Positions 9,117 through 17,435 of a stretch of DNA of 64,000 bases are shown here, piece after piece. Position 1 is the first letter of the stretch, and each line of letters begins with the position of its first letter. This DNA is from CAKVOD01 sp964606505 (GTDB lineage Bacteria; Bacillota; Clostridia; Christensenellales; UBA1242). Under the pieces are notes generated by a model. The model was not told the origin of the DNA. It was given only the letters and a program-made list of their open reading frames with translations, and searched no databases. The stretch is from assembly GCA_964606505.1 (NCBI GenBank), contig CAZSGM010000001.1, positions 124,001 to 188,000 on the forward strand. Direction: 5' to 3'. Position numbers and translations under genes: made by a program.

Positions 9117-10202
9117 TTAGTGCGCGGCGGCGGTTTCGGCTTTGAGCAGTTTTTTAAAGTACTCGTAATTGTGGCGTGCGTCCGACGAAGTTGGGTTCGC
9201 CTTGCAGGCTTTGAGCGCAAAGGTTTTGGCGGTCTTATTGTCGCCGAGGCGGTGGTAACAAATCGCGGAGTTATAATAAGGAATAAAGTCGTAGCACTCG
9301 GGCAGCACAAACGCGCCACTGTTAATGTTCGGCGGCTGTACGGCAAGTTTGAGCCAGTAAAGCGCCTCGCGGTAACGCCCCGCGTTTATGAGATAGAGCG
9401 ACAACTCACACAAAACCTCACTCCGCGGCGAGTCGTGCGCGAACGACAAGAACAGCGACTCAATCGCGTGCTCGGGCGCGTTCAGCTTGTAGTAACACTT
9501 GGCGCGGTTGAGGCACGCCTGTATGCGGTTTTCCACAAAACTCCCTCGCTGCAGCAAAAACTCGTCGTAGGCGGCGATTGCCTGCGCGAAAAGGTCGTTG
9601 TAGTAAAGTTCGTTTGCGTAGTAAAACTGCATACGCGGCGAAAACGGGGTGTTGGCGGCGCGCAGTTTTTCAAAAATACGCAAGTTGCGTCGCGGGTCGG
9701 AGGGTTTTATCTTGCGGTGTTCAATGACGATGTCGGTGTACTCAACCCTGCCGCTCGGGGTTATCGCCTCGTGAATGGGGTCGCTGAAGTGGTAGGCGGG
9801 GTCGTTTCGCACAAGCCGCTCGCGCATAAAGCAGAACGTAGGGCGGTTCCTGCCGTCGAACGCGGTCGCGTATTTCATAAAGTAGACGTCTGCGGGGTTG
9901 TCGCGCCCCTTGATTTCGTTGATTTTTGCCGCGTTTTCGGGCGAAACATAGTCGTCCGCGTCCAGCCACATCATATAATCGTACCGCGCCTTTGAAAACG
10001 CATAGTTGCGCGCGCGTGAAAAGTCGTCGCACCACTCGAAATCGTAGGCCCTGCAGCCGTTGCGCTCCGCAATTGCCTTGGTTTTGTCTGCGCTCCCTGT
10101 GTCAACAACTATTATCTCGTCGGCAAACGCTTTTGCGCAGTGTAAAACCCTCTCAATAACCAATTCTTCGTCTCTCGCTATCAAACAAACACTTATTTTC
10201 AT
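9117..10202 (-). CDS. Family 2 glycosyltransferase with C-terminal TPR-like repeats
   Basis: A 361-residue SunS/TPR-type GT2 enzyme. The start at 10202 is chosen because the protein then begins with the canonical MKISVCLIARDEE. The GT-A signatures are VVDTGSADKT (~33-42) and the metal-binding DADD (81-84); a disordered-loop region follows. Residues ~230-361 form helix pairs typical of tetratricopeptide repeats (ANELYYND, ACLNRAKCYYKL, YYNSAICYHRLGDNKTA). Family members transfer sugars to lipids or proteins at the cytoplasmic face; lying between surface-antigen genes it could glycosylate an exported product, but that is inference. No strong ribosome binding site is visible. It converges on antigen A. 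Confidence 0.88.
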   Translation of the reverse strand: MKISVCLIARDEELVIERVLHCAKAFADEIIVVDTGSADKTKAIAERNGCRAYDFEWCDDFSRARNYAFSKARYDYMMWLDADDYVSPENAAKINEIKGRDNPADVYFMKYATAFDGRNRPTFCFMRERLVRNDPAYHFSDPIHEAITPSGRVEYTDIVIEHRKIKPSDPRRNLRIFEKLRAANTPFSPRMQFYYANELYYNDLFAQAIAAYDEFLLQRGSFVENRIQACLNRAKCYYKLNAPEHAIESLFLSFAHDSPRSEVLCELSLYLINAGRYREALYWLKLAVQPPNINSGAFVLPECYDFIPYYNSAICYHRLGDNKTAKTFALKACKANPTSSDARHNYEYFKKLLKAETAAAH

Positions 10203-10451
10203 AAAACTAATATATGCACCGTCCGCCCGCGTTGTACTAGGTTTTTGCGTGGATGTGTTGCGTTGAATTTTGCGCACGGTTGAATTTAGTCCGCCTGTCC
10301 GCCGTGTAGTGTGTTTGTCTGTTTATTCGGTTACTCGTCGCTTGCAGTTTTGGGAATGCTTCCTGTCTTGCAACTTGCTGTGCTGTCCGCGCCGCTACCT
10401 GTTTGGCTGTTCGTCCACCTGCCACGGCGTGTCAGGAGTGGGACACCATGG

Positions 10452-10482
10452 GGAGAAAATTCGGGAATTCCGAATTTTCTCC
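10452..10482. repeat. Near-perfect palindrome upstream of recombinase
   Basis: Arms of 13 bp (GGAGAAAATTCGG and its complement) around a 5-bp centre (GAATT). No T run follows, so it is not a terminator. The arm-plus-short-spacer form resembles a recombinase or repressor binding site. Confidence 0.65.
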
Positions 10483-10547
10483 TATATTTAATTAGGAAGT
10501 TGAGTAGAAGTGGGGAATTTTGGGCGCATTTTTTTTAAGGTTGGGGG

Positions 10548-10577
10548 TTGATTGCGCGAGAAGTTTTTTGATAAAAT
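10548..10577 (+). promoter_or_regulatory. Promoter of the tyrosine recombinase
   Basis: TTGATT (10548-10553), 18-bp spacer, TAAAAT (10572-10577). Transcription would begin near 10584, immediately before gggaggagg, which supports the ATG at 10597 rather than an upstream start. Confidence 0.6.
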
Positions 10578-10596
10578 ACGGGAGGAGGTTATACAA

Positions 10597-11508
10597 ATGA
10601 AACTTAATGATTGGATAGAAATTTGGGCACAGACAAGTTTCGTCAACATCAAAGAAAGAAGCCATGACGTTTATAATTACTACCTCACTTTTCACATCTT
10701 AGAGCGTCTTGGCAATTTGCAAGTCGAGGAAATTTCGCAGGAAACGCTGCAGAGTTATGTTTTGTCGCTTGCACTTGGAGACAAATGTTTTTCAAGCAAC
10801 ACTATCGCGGAGAGTTTTCGCGTGCTGAAGGCGTGCTTGCTCGATTATTATGAAAAATACGACATTAAGCCTGTGAAGTTCAAGGGTGTCAAAATTCCTA
10901 CGACGGCGCGCCGCAAAATTAGGTGTTTTACCGAGGGCGAGCAGCGCAGGATTGAAAACCGCGTCAACCTTGTTCGCAACCCGAGCGAAATTGGCGTACT
11001 GGTCTCGCTTTACACAGGGTTGCGGCTGGGCGAAGTGCTAGCGCTGACGTGGAACGACGTCGACTTTAGCAAAAACCTAATCTACATAGATAAGGCGCTA
11101 TACTATAAAGGGAAACAGATTGTAATTTCGACGCCAAAAACGCCGTCGTCCATTCGCGTAATCCCGATACCGCAGTTTTTGCTGGTGTTGCTGCGCGAGA
11201 GGAAGAAACACGCGGTTGGCGAATACGTTGTTGCGGATGAGTTGGGGTTGCCGATTATACCGCGCACGTACCAGTACAGGTTTTACGCGCTGCTCAAGCG
11301 GGCGAAGGTCGAGAGACGGGGTTTTCACTCGCTGCGCCACACGTTTGCAACGCGCGCCCTTGAGTGTGGTATGGACGTTAAGTCGCTCGCCGACGTTTTG
11401 GGACACGCGAACCCTGTCGTAACACTCAAGCGTTACGCGCACTCAATGCTAGATTACAAAAAAACTATGATGAACAAAATCGGCAAATTGTACTCGCGCG
11501 AGTATTAA
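10597..11508 (+). CDS. Tyrosine recombinase, probable invertase of the adjacent DNA switch
   Basis: A 303-residue lambda-integrase-family recombinase. The N-terminal ~100 residues are a SAM-like core-binding domain. The catalytic set is complete: Arg143 (TGLRLGEVL), Lys181 (TPKTPSS), His244 and Arg247 (HSLRHTFATR), His270 (LGHANP) and nucleophile Tyr280. Ribosome binding site gggaggagg precedes the ATG. No excisionase, relaxase or phage genes are near. Only 430 bp downstream lie two inverted 30-bp repeats with the form of tyrosine-recombinase core sites, flanking a promoter. I therefore infer that it inverts that segment to switch the gene at 12183, as RecV-type or Mpi-type invertases do elsewhere. 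Direct proof is lacking. Confidence 0.9.
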   Translation: MKLNDWIEIWAQTSFVNIKERSHDVYNYYLTFHILERLGNLQVEEISQETLQSYVLSLALGDKCFSSNTIAESFRVLKACLLDYYEKYDIKPVKFKGVKIPTTARRKIRCFTEGEQRRIENRVNLVRNPSEIGVLVSLYTGLRLGEVLALTWNDVDFSKNLIYIDKALYYKGKQIVISTPKTPSSIRVIPIPQFLLVLLRERKKHAVGEYVVADELGLPIIPRTYQYRFYALLKRAKVERRGFHSLRHTFATRALECGMDVKSLADVLGHANPVVTLKRYAHSMLDYKKTMMNKIGKLYSREY

Positions 11509-11582
11509 CTTGGCAATTTGCAAACAATTAGCGTTTTATTGAAATAATCATTTCCAATTAAAACGCATTTTAACAAAACGAA

Positions 11583-11633
11583 AAACGCGTTGCTTGTACC
11601 TCCTTATGTTTTGGGGTAAGTAACGCGTTTTTT
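11583..11633. terminator. Bidirectional terminator after recombinase
   Basis: Long stem AAACGCGTTGCTTGTACC with GGGTAAGTAACGCGTTT, followed by TTTTTT on the plus side and a T run on the minus side. It would stop recombinase transcripts and also leftward transcripts from the invertible promoter. Confidence 0.8.
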
Positions 11634-11938
11634 GTGTGTATTTGAGTAGGTTGCTCGAGTTATTGCATTGGGGAGTGGTTGAGTTGTTGGTTAATTTTGG
11701 CGGTTTCAATGGTGTTTGCTTTGCGCTTGTGAGTGTTTTGTGGGGCGTATAGGGACTTTGAAGATTATAAAAAATTGCAGGGGGCGGGGGGTGTTCGGGG
11801 TATTTATATTGCAGATGTTTTGCACGTGGTTGATTTGCTTGTATTTTTGCGCGTTTTACGGTTTGGTTTTAGGCTTATTTTGGGCGCATTTTTGTTTAAT
11901 TTTTGGGCAGGGGTAAGCCGATTGTAAGAAAAAAAATC

Positions 11939-11968
11939 TTTCGCTTATGTGTCCCATAAGCGAAAGAT
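11939..11968 (+). repeat. Left inverted repeat (recombinase core-like site) of the invertible promoter
   Basis: Thirty bases that are the exact reverse complement of 12093-12122. Internally it has 11-bp arms (TTTCGCTTATG / CATAAGCGAAA) around the asymmetric 5-bp spacer TGTCC; flanking bases extend the internal palindrome to 16-bp arms at 11934-11970. Confidence 0.9.
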
Positions 11969-12092
11969 TTACACCATTATTGTAGCAAATTAGATAAAAA
12001 ATATCAAACATTTTGCCAAAATTATTGAAAAATCATTAAAAAATGGTCATTTTTTGCTATTTTTCTCCTCAAAAAATCGAATTTTGAAGAAT
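11969..12092 (-). promoter_or_regulatory. Invertible 124-bp segment, OFF orientation
   Basis: The AT-rich segment between the two inverted 30-bp repeats. It holds one strong promoter, on the minus strand (TTGATA 12007-12002, 17-bp spacer, TACAAT 11984-11979), pointing away from the antigen gene at 12183. Inversion would place that promoter at about 12054-12082 on the plus strand, with a transcript start near 12089, reading through the right repeat into 12183. Confidence 0.82.
11979..12007 (-). promoter_or_regulatory. Promoter inside the invertible segment
   Basis: Minus-strand TTGATA, 17-bp spacer, TACAAT: 10 of 12 consensus matches with ideal spacing. I see no comparably good plus-strand promoter in the segment (TTGCCA-N17-TTAAAA is weak). 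Confidence 0.8.
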
Positions 12093-12122
12093 ATCTTTCG
12101 CTTATGGGACACATAAGCGAAA
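12093..12122 (-). repeat. Right inverted repeat of the invertible promoter
   Basis: Exact reverse complement of the left repeat; the 5-bp spacer reads GGACA here, so the two sites are in inverted orientation, the arrangement that yields inversion rather than deletion. Confidence 0.9.
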
Positions 12123-12182
12123 TAAAATGCCCTGAAAACGCAGATAATAACTGACGGGGCACAAAATAAGGAGTTTTACGCT

Positions 12183-14936
12183 ATGGAAAAAAATAGGATA
12201 GGCAAAACCATACTACTGAATGTGGGGTTGGTTATTGCAGTGATTATGCTTGGGGTGGGCGCGTTTTTTGCGACACGGGCAGAAAGCGGCGAAGCGGGCG
12301 ATTTTGTTTTGACGGGCGAAGGTGTTGGGGCAGGCGACTACGTAACTGCAGACGGGGCGCACAAAATAGGTGTTGCAACAGACGAGGGCGGGGGTACTAC
12401 AATTGAATATTTCAACACTGCTGCGCCCGAGACGACGTACATGCTAACTGCTAGCACCACGACGTCGGCGGCAGGGGTTGAGACGACAACCTTGACAGGA
12501 AAACTTGGCACGGACAATAAAAATGCAACGTTTGTTATGTTGAACGATAACGCCATACTTTGCGTTTCACATATTAAGTACGCAACGGCGAGCGGGAACG
12601 TTGTTTTGTGCAGGTACACGCCGTTTGTGAAAACATACACGCCGACAGCGGACGCAAACGGGGTAATTGAGGTTTGGCGCAATGACGCAAAAGTTAGCGC
12701 ATTTGCAAACTTCCAAGCCGCGTTCAGCTTTGCGCAAAACAACGACACGATTAAACTAAAAAGCAACTTTTTGGCTTCTGAGGGCGCGGCGCTCGTTGGT
12801 AAAACTCTCACAATTGATGGCGGCAACTACCTGCTCGACAAGTCGCAGTGGGCGAACACGGTTTTTGCCGTTGCAGAGGACGCGCAACTCACAATTAACA
12901 ACCTAGACATAGACGGTGGGGCAACCAACTGGGCGGTCGACTTCGACGCTGTTACTTTTGAAGGCGCGACAATCCCGCTTGTAGCGGGTTCAGCGGATAA
13001 TGACCCACAAACAAGTTATCCTGCCGTTACTTCAAAGGGCGAGTTGATTGCTAATAATTTAAACATTAGCAATATTTATTCGTCGACAGCTGAGGGGATT
13101 GGGTTATTTGTGGCAAAAGGGAAAATAAACATTAGCAATAGCGCATTTTCACACTTAGCTTCAAGTATTGGGGGTGCTATGCGCATAGGGTGCGATATCA
13201 TTGAGGAAAGTTTGGATAGTTACCCCGTAGAAAGCGTAGTTTTTAATAGTGTCGATTTTACTAATAATTATGCAGCGGCTTGGGGTGGTGGTGCAATTTA
13301 TATCGGAAACATTGGCGAGGGGAGTTTTGAAGATTGCAACTTTGATACAAATGCGGCAAGTGGGTTAAATGGCGGCGGCGCAATTAGTATGTACACACCA
13401 GATTATGCTGCGTACAATTTGGGGCTAACTTATGGCAAAATAGATATAAACAATTCAATTTTTAATAATAATTGGGCAGGGCGCTGTGGCTTTGCAATTT
13501 ATAACCGCGATGTAGAATTTACAATAACGAACACAAAGTTCACTGGGAATATCGGCGCATATCGTCCTGATGGGGCTGTCGCCACGTTTTTTTGTAGAGT
13601 AAATAGGTCAAACTATCGTTTCGCTGTGCAGATAATTAAGAATTGTGTATTTGAAAATAACCAAGGAGGTGTTGCCTGCATTGCAGACAATGCGGGAGCT
13701 GCGGATATTAGAATTTCTGATACTCAATTTAAAAACAATGTGGGGAGTTCGAGCACATTGTTGTATACAGGTGTTGGGGAAATTGATAACTGCACATTTG
13801 AAAATGAGCAAGTAACTGGAAGTGTAATAAGCGTGCCAATGTACAACGGAGATAGTCGTTATGAAAACGCAGGGCTGACGGGTCCATCGCTAACAATCAA
13901 AGACACAACTTTCACAGGCACTCCTGACGGCGTTGATGATATTTCAATGAAAAAAGAAGAAGGAAGGGTCGATGTAGCCACAGAGCCCAAAATAATAATT
14001 GAGGGCGAAACAAAGGCAAACATTTCAATGGAGCACGGTGCAGAACTAGATGTTGACGGAATGCTAGATGGTAGTGTTACTTGCGCGGTGGACACCCCTA
14101 GCGATACTAATGTAACAGTTGGCACAAACGGCAGCATAACTGGCGGCGTTGTGCAGTACTATAACCTAACCATAACCTACCCTAACCCCGACAACGACAC
14201 CGAAAGCCTAACTGAAACAATAACTATTGCGGGCGGCGCAACCAGTTCGCACGCGATTGAAATGTTGCTCGGCGTGAGCAAGGAAAACCACACGCTCGCG
14301 CTTTACACAGATAGCGCGTGCACAATTGTGTGGGACTACAACTGCGACGGCGCGGAAACGCTGTACGGCAAATGGGAGTGGTCGGTTACCATAAACTATT
14401 ATGACCAAGGCGGGGTAAGGTTTACCGGAACGCACGGCGCGGCGTTTGCGCAACGACACATCAACGGAAGAAAAACAATTATAGACACGCCAACAAAAGG
14501 CGGTTACATCTTTGATGGGTGGTACTTGGGCGACTCAACTTGCTCAGACGAAAGCAAAAGGGTTACTGAACTTAGCGCGGACGTGAATTACGAAAGCATT
14601 TCGCTTTACGCTAAATGGCGAGTTTTTGAACAAACAATCACGCTTACGTGCCAAAATTTCACTACGCAACAGTTTATGGTGTACGTGTTTATTGGGGACG
14701 ACCTTGTTATGCAAGTAAAGCCGACCGCAACAACAACCATCACGCTTAGCAGGCTAAAAAACTATGACAAAACGGTTCGCATTTGTTTTGTGTACGGTTA
14801 CCACGGCAAAATTGAGTACACAAGTTTGACAGGCGCGAAAGCAAACGGGCGCAGCGTCAACGTTTCGCTTGTCGAAAATACGCAAATCAATTACAAAATA
14901 ACAACTCCAAACGTCAACGCAAGCATAATTGTTTAA
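12183..14936 (+). CDS. Secreted beta-helix antigen behind an invertible promoter
   Basis: A 917-residue exported protein. Residues 1-~32 are a signal peptide (basic MEKNRIGK, then hydrophobic ILLNVGLVIAVIMLGVGAFF). Residues ~180-640 are parallel beta-helix repeats with INNLDI, ISNSAF, FNSVDF, FEDCNF and INNSIF rungs, as in polymorphic surface proteins. Residues ~735-805 are a Listeria-Bacteroides/InlB-B-type repeat (GGYIFDGWYLGD, SLYAKW). The end (VNASIIV) resembles the C-terminal signature of the poly-G antigens. Ribosome binding site aaggag is at ~12169. No promoter faces the gene in the present arrangement, so it is predicted OFF. Adhesin or antigen function is inferred. Confidence 0.85.
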   Translation: MEKNRIGKTILLNVGLVIAVIMLGVGAFFATRAESGEAGDFVLTGEGVGAGDYVTADGAHKIGVATDEGGGTTIEYFNTAAPETTYMLTASTTTSAAGVETTTLTGKLGTDNKNATFVMLNDNAILCVSHIKYATASGNVVLCRYTPFVKTYTPTADANGVIEVWRNDAKVSAFANFQAAFSFAQNNDTIKLKSNFLASEGAALVGKTLTIDGGNYLLDKSQWANTVFAVAEDAQLTINNLDIDGGATNWAVDFDAVTFEGATIPLVAGSADNDPQTSYPAVTSKGELIANNLNISNIYSSTAEGIGLFVAKGKINISNSAFSHLASSIGGAMRIGCDIIEESLDSYPVESVVFNSVDFTNNYAAAWGGGAIYIGNIGEGSFEDCNFDTNAASGLNGGGAISMYTPDYAAYNLGLTYGKIDINNSIFNNNWAGRCGFAIYNRDVEFTITNTKFTGNIGAYRPDGAVATFFCRVNRSNYRFAVQIIKNCVFENNQGGVACIADNAGAADIRISDTQFKNNVGSSSTLLYTGVGEIDNCTFENEQVTGSVISVPMYNGDSRYENAGLTGPSLTIKDTTFTGTPDGVDDISMKKEEGRVDVATEPKIIIEGETKANISMEHGAELDVDGMLDGSVTCAVDTPSDTNVTVGTNGSITGGVVQYYNLTITYPNPDNDTESLTETITIAGGATSSHAIEMLLGVSKENHTLALYTDSACTIVWDYNCDGAETLYGKWEWSVTINYYDQGGVRFTGTHGAAFAQRHINGRKTIIDTPTKGGYIFDGWYLGDSTCSDESKRVTELSADVNYESISLYAKWRVFEQTITLTCQNFTTQQFMVYVFIGDDLVMQVKPTATTTITLSRLKNYDKTVRICFVYGYHGKIEYTSLTGAKANGRSVNVSLVENTQINYKITTPNVNASIIV

Positions 14937-15411
14937 GTTGATACTGTAAAACTACAAGTATAACCCCTTTGAGTTGGCATTTTATAAAATTAAATAGAAT
15001 ACAGAATTTTCATAAATTAAATTTAAGTAATCACTGTGTATGTGTTTAGCAAAACTATACGGATGTAAAAGCACTTAAAATTACCAATAAAATATCTTTC
15101 TCCTTATAAATAAAGTTTTCTCCTTTGTATTAAAAATAAATGAAACCTTATTTAAAATGAAGTTTAAAAAAGCAAATGAAGTCTTAATAAACCAAGTGAA
15201 TTTTATTTAAAAATGGAATTCCAATAAAAATAAATGAAACATTATTAAAATAAATATAAATACATCATTCGCACAAATATTTCATTTGTACAAATACCCC
15301 AATAGTGCGCTTATTGGTATAAATACTTAATTATATATTAGTTCAAATATAAGTTATTTACACAAAAACGCGTCAACGTAAAGCCAAAATTTCCGCAAAT
15401 GGGGCTATTCC

Positions 15412-15531
15412 TACTGAACAATTTTCCAAAAATCAAAAAATCTTTCAGTAGTACTGAATAATTTTCGCAAAAAAGTAAAATCTTTCAGTAGTACTGAATA
15501 AAAATGTTGACAATCGCAAAATTTTTCAGTA
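15412..15531 (+). promoter_or_regulatory. 40-bp-periodic operator array
   Basis: Palindrome TTCAGTAGTACTGAA occurs at 15444-15458 and 15484-15498. A right half-site TACTGAA is at 15412-15418 and a left half-site TTCAGTA at 15525-15531 overlaps the -10 box. TACTGAA recurs at 15412, 15452 and 15492, exactly 40 bp apart, and the intervening sequence (aattttc...aaaatc) is partly conserved. This looks like cooperative repressor binding over the promoter. Confidence 0.75.
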
Positions 15532-15535
15532 TAAT
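15507..15535 (+). promoter_or_regulatory. Perfect-consensus promoter of the DUF4143 ATPase
   Basis: TTGACA (15507-15512), 17 bp, TATAAT (15530-15535). Expected transcript start ~15542, giving a leader of about 12 bases before the ATG at 15554. Such a strong promoter is normally repressed, consistent with the overlapping operators. Confidence 0.9.
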
Positions 15536-15553
15536 ATCCCTGAGGTGAAGAAG

Positions 15554-16735
15554 ATGATACGAAGAGAGCACTACATTGAGCAGGTTCGCCCGTTTTACGA
15601 TTCGGATTTAATTAAAATCATTACTGGAATTCGCAGGTCTGGCAAGTCGGTTATTATGGAACAAATAATGGACGAGATAAGGCAAAAGACGGACAACATT
15701 ATTTATGTCAATTTTGAGGACAAAAAATCCTCGGCGAACATAACGAGCGCGGCTAAGTTGATTGCTTACGCAGAAAACAATAAAAAAGAGGGCAAGTGCT
15801 ATGTGTTCTTTGATGAAATCCAGATGTTGTACGGGTGGGAGGAGGCGTGCACGTCTTTAAGGTTGTACGGCTACTCTGTGTTTATCACGGGTTCGAACTC
15901 AAAACTGCTTTCGAGGGAGTTTGCGCGAGAACTTTCGGGTAGGTACGTTGCGTTTCGCGTGAGGCCGTTTATCTACAAGGAAATTGTTGAGTACTGCAAG
16001 GAGTTGGGGCGCGAGGCAAGTGTTTCAGACTATCTCGTGTGGGGCGGGTTCCCAAAACGTTTTGAGTTTGAGAGCCCCGAGGCGCAATATAGGTACCTAA
16101 ACGATTTGGATGATACGATTGTTATTAACGACCTTATTGCTCGTTACAAGATACGAAAGGAGAGTTTGTTTAAGAGTTTAGTAAACTATGTTTTGCGTAG
16201 CAACGCGCGCATTTTCTCGGCAAACTCCATTCGCGACTACGTTAAGCAGGAGCACGAGGGTTGTTCGGTCAATACGATAATGAAATATCTTTATTATCTG
16301 GAAGAAGCGTATATAATTGAGCCGGTTAAGCAGTATTCCACCAAAACAAAAAAAGAACTTTCGTATTATATAAAAATCTATAATGCGGACGTGTGCTTTA
16401 ACTCTATCCGCTGTCCAAACAACCGCTTTGACCTCACGCACAACCTTGAAAATATTGTTTATAACGAACTTATTTATATGGGTTATGAAGTGTATGTTTA
16501 CAATAATAACGGTAAGGAAATCGACTTTTTAGCGACCAAGGGGACAAAACAGTATTACGTGCAAGTTGCCTATAGCGTGGCAGAAGAAAAAGCGTATTTG
16601 CGCGAGTTTGGGGCGTTTAAAAATTTAGACAACCTTTCTCAAAAAATCATTATCACTAACGACGACATTGACTATTCAACAAGTCTTGTAAAGCACATAA
16701 AATTGAAAGACTTTTTGATGATGGAAAGTTTGTAA
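15554..16735 (+). CDS. AAA-family ATPase with DUF4143 C-terminal domain
   Basis: A 393-residue ATPase of the AAA_14/DUF4143 family, common in multiple copies in gut bacteria; its cellular role is not established. Walker A GIRRSGKS is at 25-32, Walker B CYVFFDEIQ at 82-90, and the sensor-like FITGSNSKLL follows. The C-terminal domain includes LENIVYNEL and the nuclease-like motif GKEIDFLA. The ATG at 15554 is preferred because it has gaggtg six bases upstream and gives the family start (M.RE.Y...RPF); a GTG at 15545 is the alternative. A perfect promoter under a periodic operator array suggests tight, possibly autogenous, control. A broken paralogue lies at 33909. Confidence 0.88.
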   Translation: MIRREHYIEQVRPFYDSDLIKIITGIRRSGKSVIMEQIMDEIRQKTDNIIYVNFEDKKSSANITSAAKLIAYAENNKKEGKCYVFFDEIQMLYGWEEACTSLRLYGYSVFITGSNSKLLSREFARELSGRYVAFRVRPFIYKEIVEYCKELGREASVSDYLVWGGFPKRFEFESPEAQYRYLNDLDDTIVINDLIARYKIRKESLFKSLVNYVLRSNARIFSANSIRDYVKQEHEGCSVNTIMKYLYYLEEAYIIEPVKQYSTKTKKELSYYIKIYNADVCFNSIRCPNNRFDLTHNLENIVYNELIYMGYEVYVYNNNGKEIDFLATKGTKQYYVQVAYSVAEEKAYLREFGAFKNLDNLSQKIIITNDDIDYSTSLVKHIKLKDFLMMESL

Positions 16736-16824
16736 TCAAATTAAAATGTGCAAAATCGCGTTAAAGTGCGTAAAAGGGGGTTAAAACGCTTGCAAAGCGC
16801 GCGAAAATGTTGTAAATTTTACTT

Positions 16825-17268
16825 ATGAGAAAATTTGAGATTGTTAGCGGGTGCGCGGACGAGGTTAAGTTGCCAAATCGCGCAACAAAGAATTCGGCGG
16901 GTTATGATTTTTATTCGCCCGTGGACGTGGTTATTGAGCCGAGCGCGGCGAAGTTGATTTTTACCAACGTCAAGGCGTGTTTTGGCGCGGACGAGGTGCT
17001 GATTTTGTGTTGCACGAGCGGGATGGGCAAGCGCGGCGTTGTGCTCGCGAACGGTATCGGGGTTATTGACGCCGACTACTATAATAATGAGAACAACGAG
17101 GGCAACATTGGCTTTATGCTCCGAAATCTAGGCGCGGAACCATATGTTGTTAAGCGCGGCGACAAAATCGGGCAAGGTATATTTACTAAATTTCTGAAAG
17201 TGGACGACGAAGAGGAAATAACAAGCGAGCGCGTCGGCGGGTTTGGCAGCACAGTGAAAAAAGGGTAA
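16825..17268 (+). CDS. dut: Deoxyuridine 5'-triphosphate nucleotidohydrolase
   Basis: Trimeric dUTPase: hydrolyses dUTP to dUMP, keeping uracil out of DNA and feeding dTMP synthesis. At 147 residues it shows all five motifs: I AGYDFYSP, II SGMGKRGVV, III NGIGVIDADYY, IV RGDKIGQGIF and V GGFGST at the C-terminus. The catalytic Asp is in the GVIDADYY segment. No clear ribosome binding site precedes the ATG, and the frame ends inside a terminator hairpin. It complements ung at 1838. Confidence 0.95.
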   Translation: MRKFEIVSGCADEVKLPNRATKNSAGYDFYSPVDVVIEPSAAKLIFTNVKACFGADEVLILCCTSGMGKRGVVLANGIGVIDADYYNNENNEGNIGFMLRNLGAEPYVVKRGDKIGQGIFTKFLKVDDEEEITSERVGGFGSTVKKG

Positions 17269-17281
17269 TACCCTTTTTTTG
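17254..17281 (+). terminator. Terminator overlapping the dut stop codon
   Basis: Self-complementary AAAAAAGGGTA / TACCCTTTTTTT with the TAA stop at its centre. Confidence 0.65.
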
Positions 17282-17371
17282 TTTTTCGGACAAACAATTA
17301 AATCGGGAAACATAAACAATAAGTAAAATTTGTAATAGCAACATAATTTTCAGTTGATGTTACTGCAAAGT

Positions 17372-17410
17372 GCAGACAAATTCGATTGATTTGAATTTGT
17401 CTGCGCTTTT
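17372..17410. terminator. Strong terminator between convergent genes
   Basis: Perfect 12-bp stem gcagacaaattc (17372-17383) / gaatttgtctgc (17393-17404) followed by gctttt; an A run on the far side suits minus-strand use more weakly. Confidence 0.75.
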
Positions 17411-17435
17411 AATGCAATGCTAAGCGGTCGGCGGG

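Larger units (their letters stand above)
10203..10596. other. Intergenic region between glycosyltransferase and recombinase
   Basis: No gene seen. Contains a 13-bp-arm palindrome at 10452-10482 and the recombinase promoter at 10548-10577. Confidence 0.5.
14937..15553. other. AT-rich intergenic region with operator array
   Basis: 14937-15400 is AT-rich with repeated ataaatgaaac and aaatacttaatta-like segments and no gene. 15412-15535 holds the periodic operator array and promoter described separately. Confidence 0.5.

Noticed and set aside
9120..9995. 291-codon plus-strand ORF opposite the glycosyltransferase
   Set aside because: Val/Arg-rich shadow of a well-recognised gene.
10597..11508. 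Tyrosine recombinase as integrase of a larger mobile element
   Set aside because: No att-like direct repeats, excisionase, phage or conjugation genes nearby; inverted core-like sites next to it favour an invertase.
15412..15535. Regular 40-bp spacing considered as a CRISPR array
   Set aside because: The material between palindromes is partly conserved rather than unique, only two full units exist, and no cas genes are near. A promoter lies inside.
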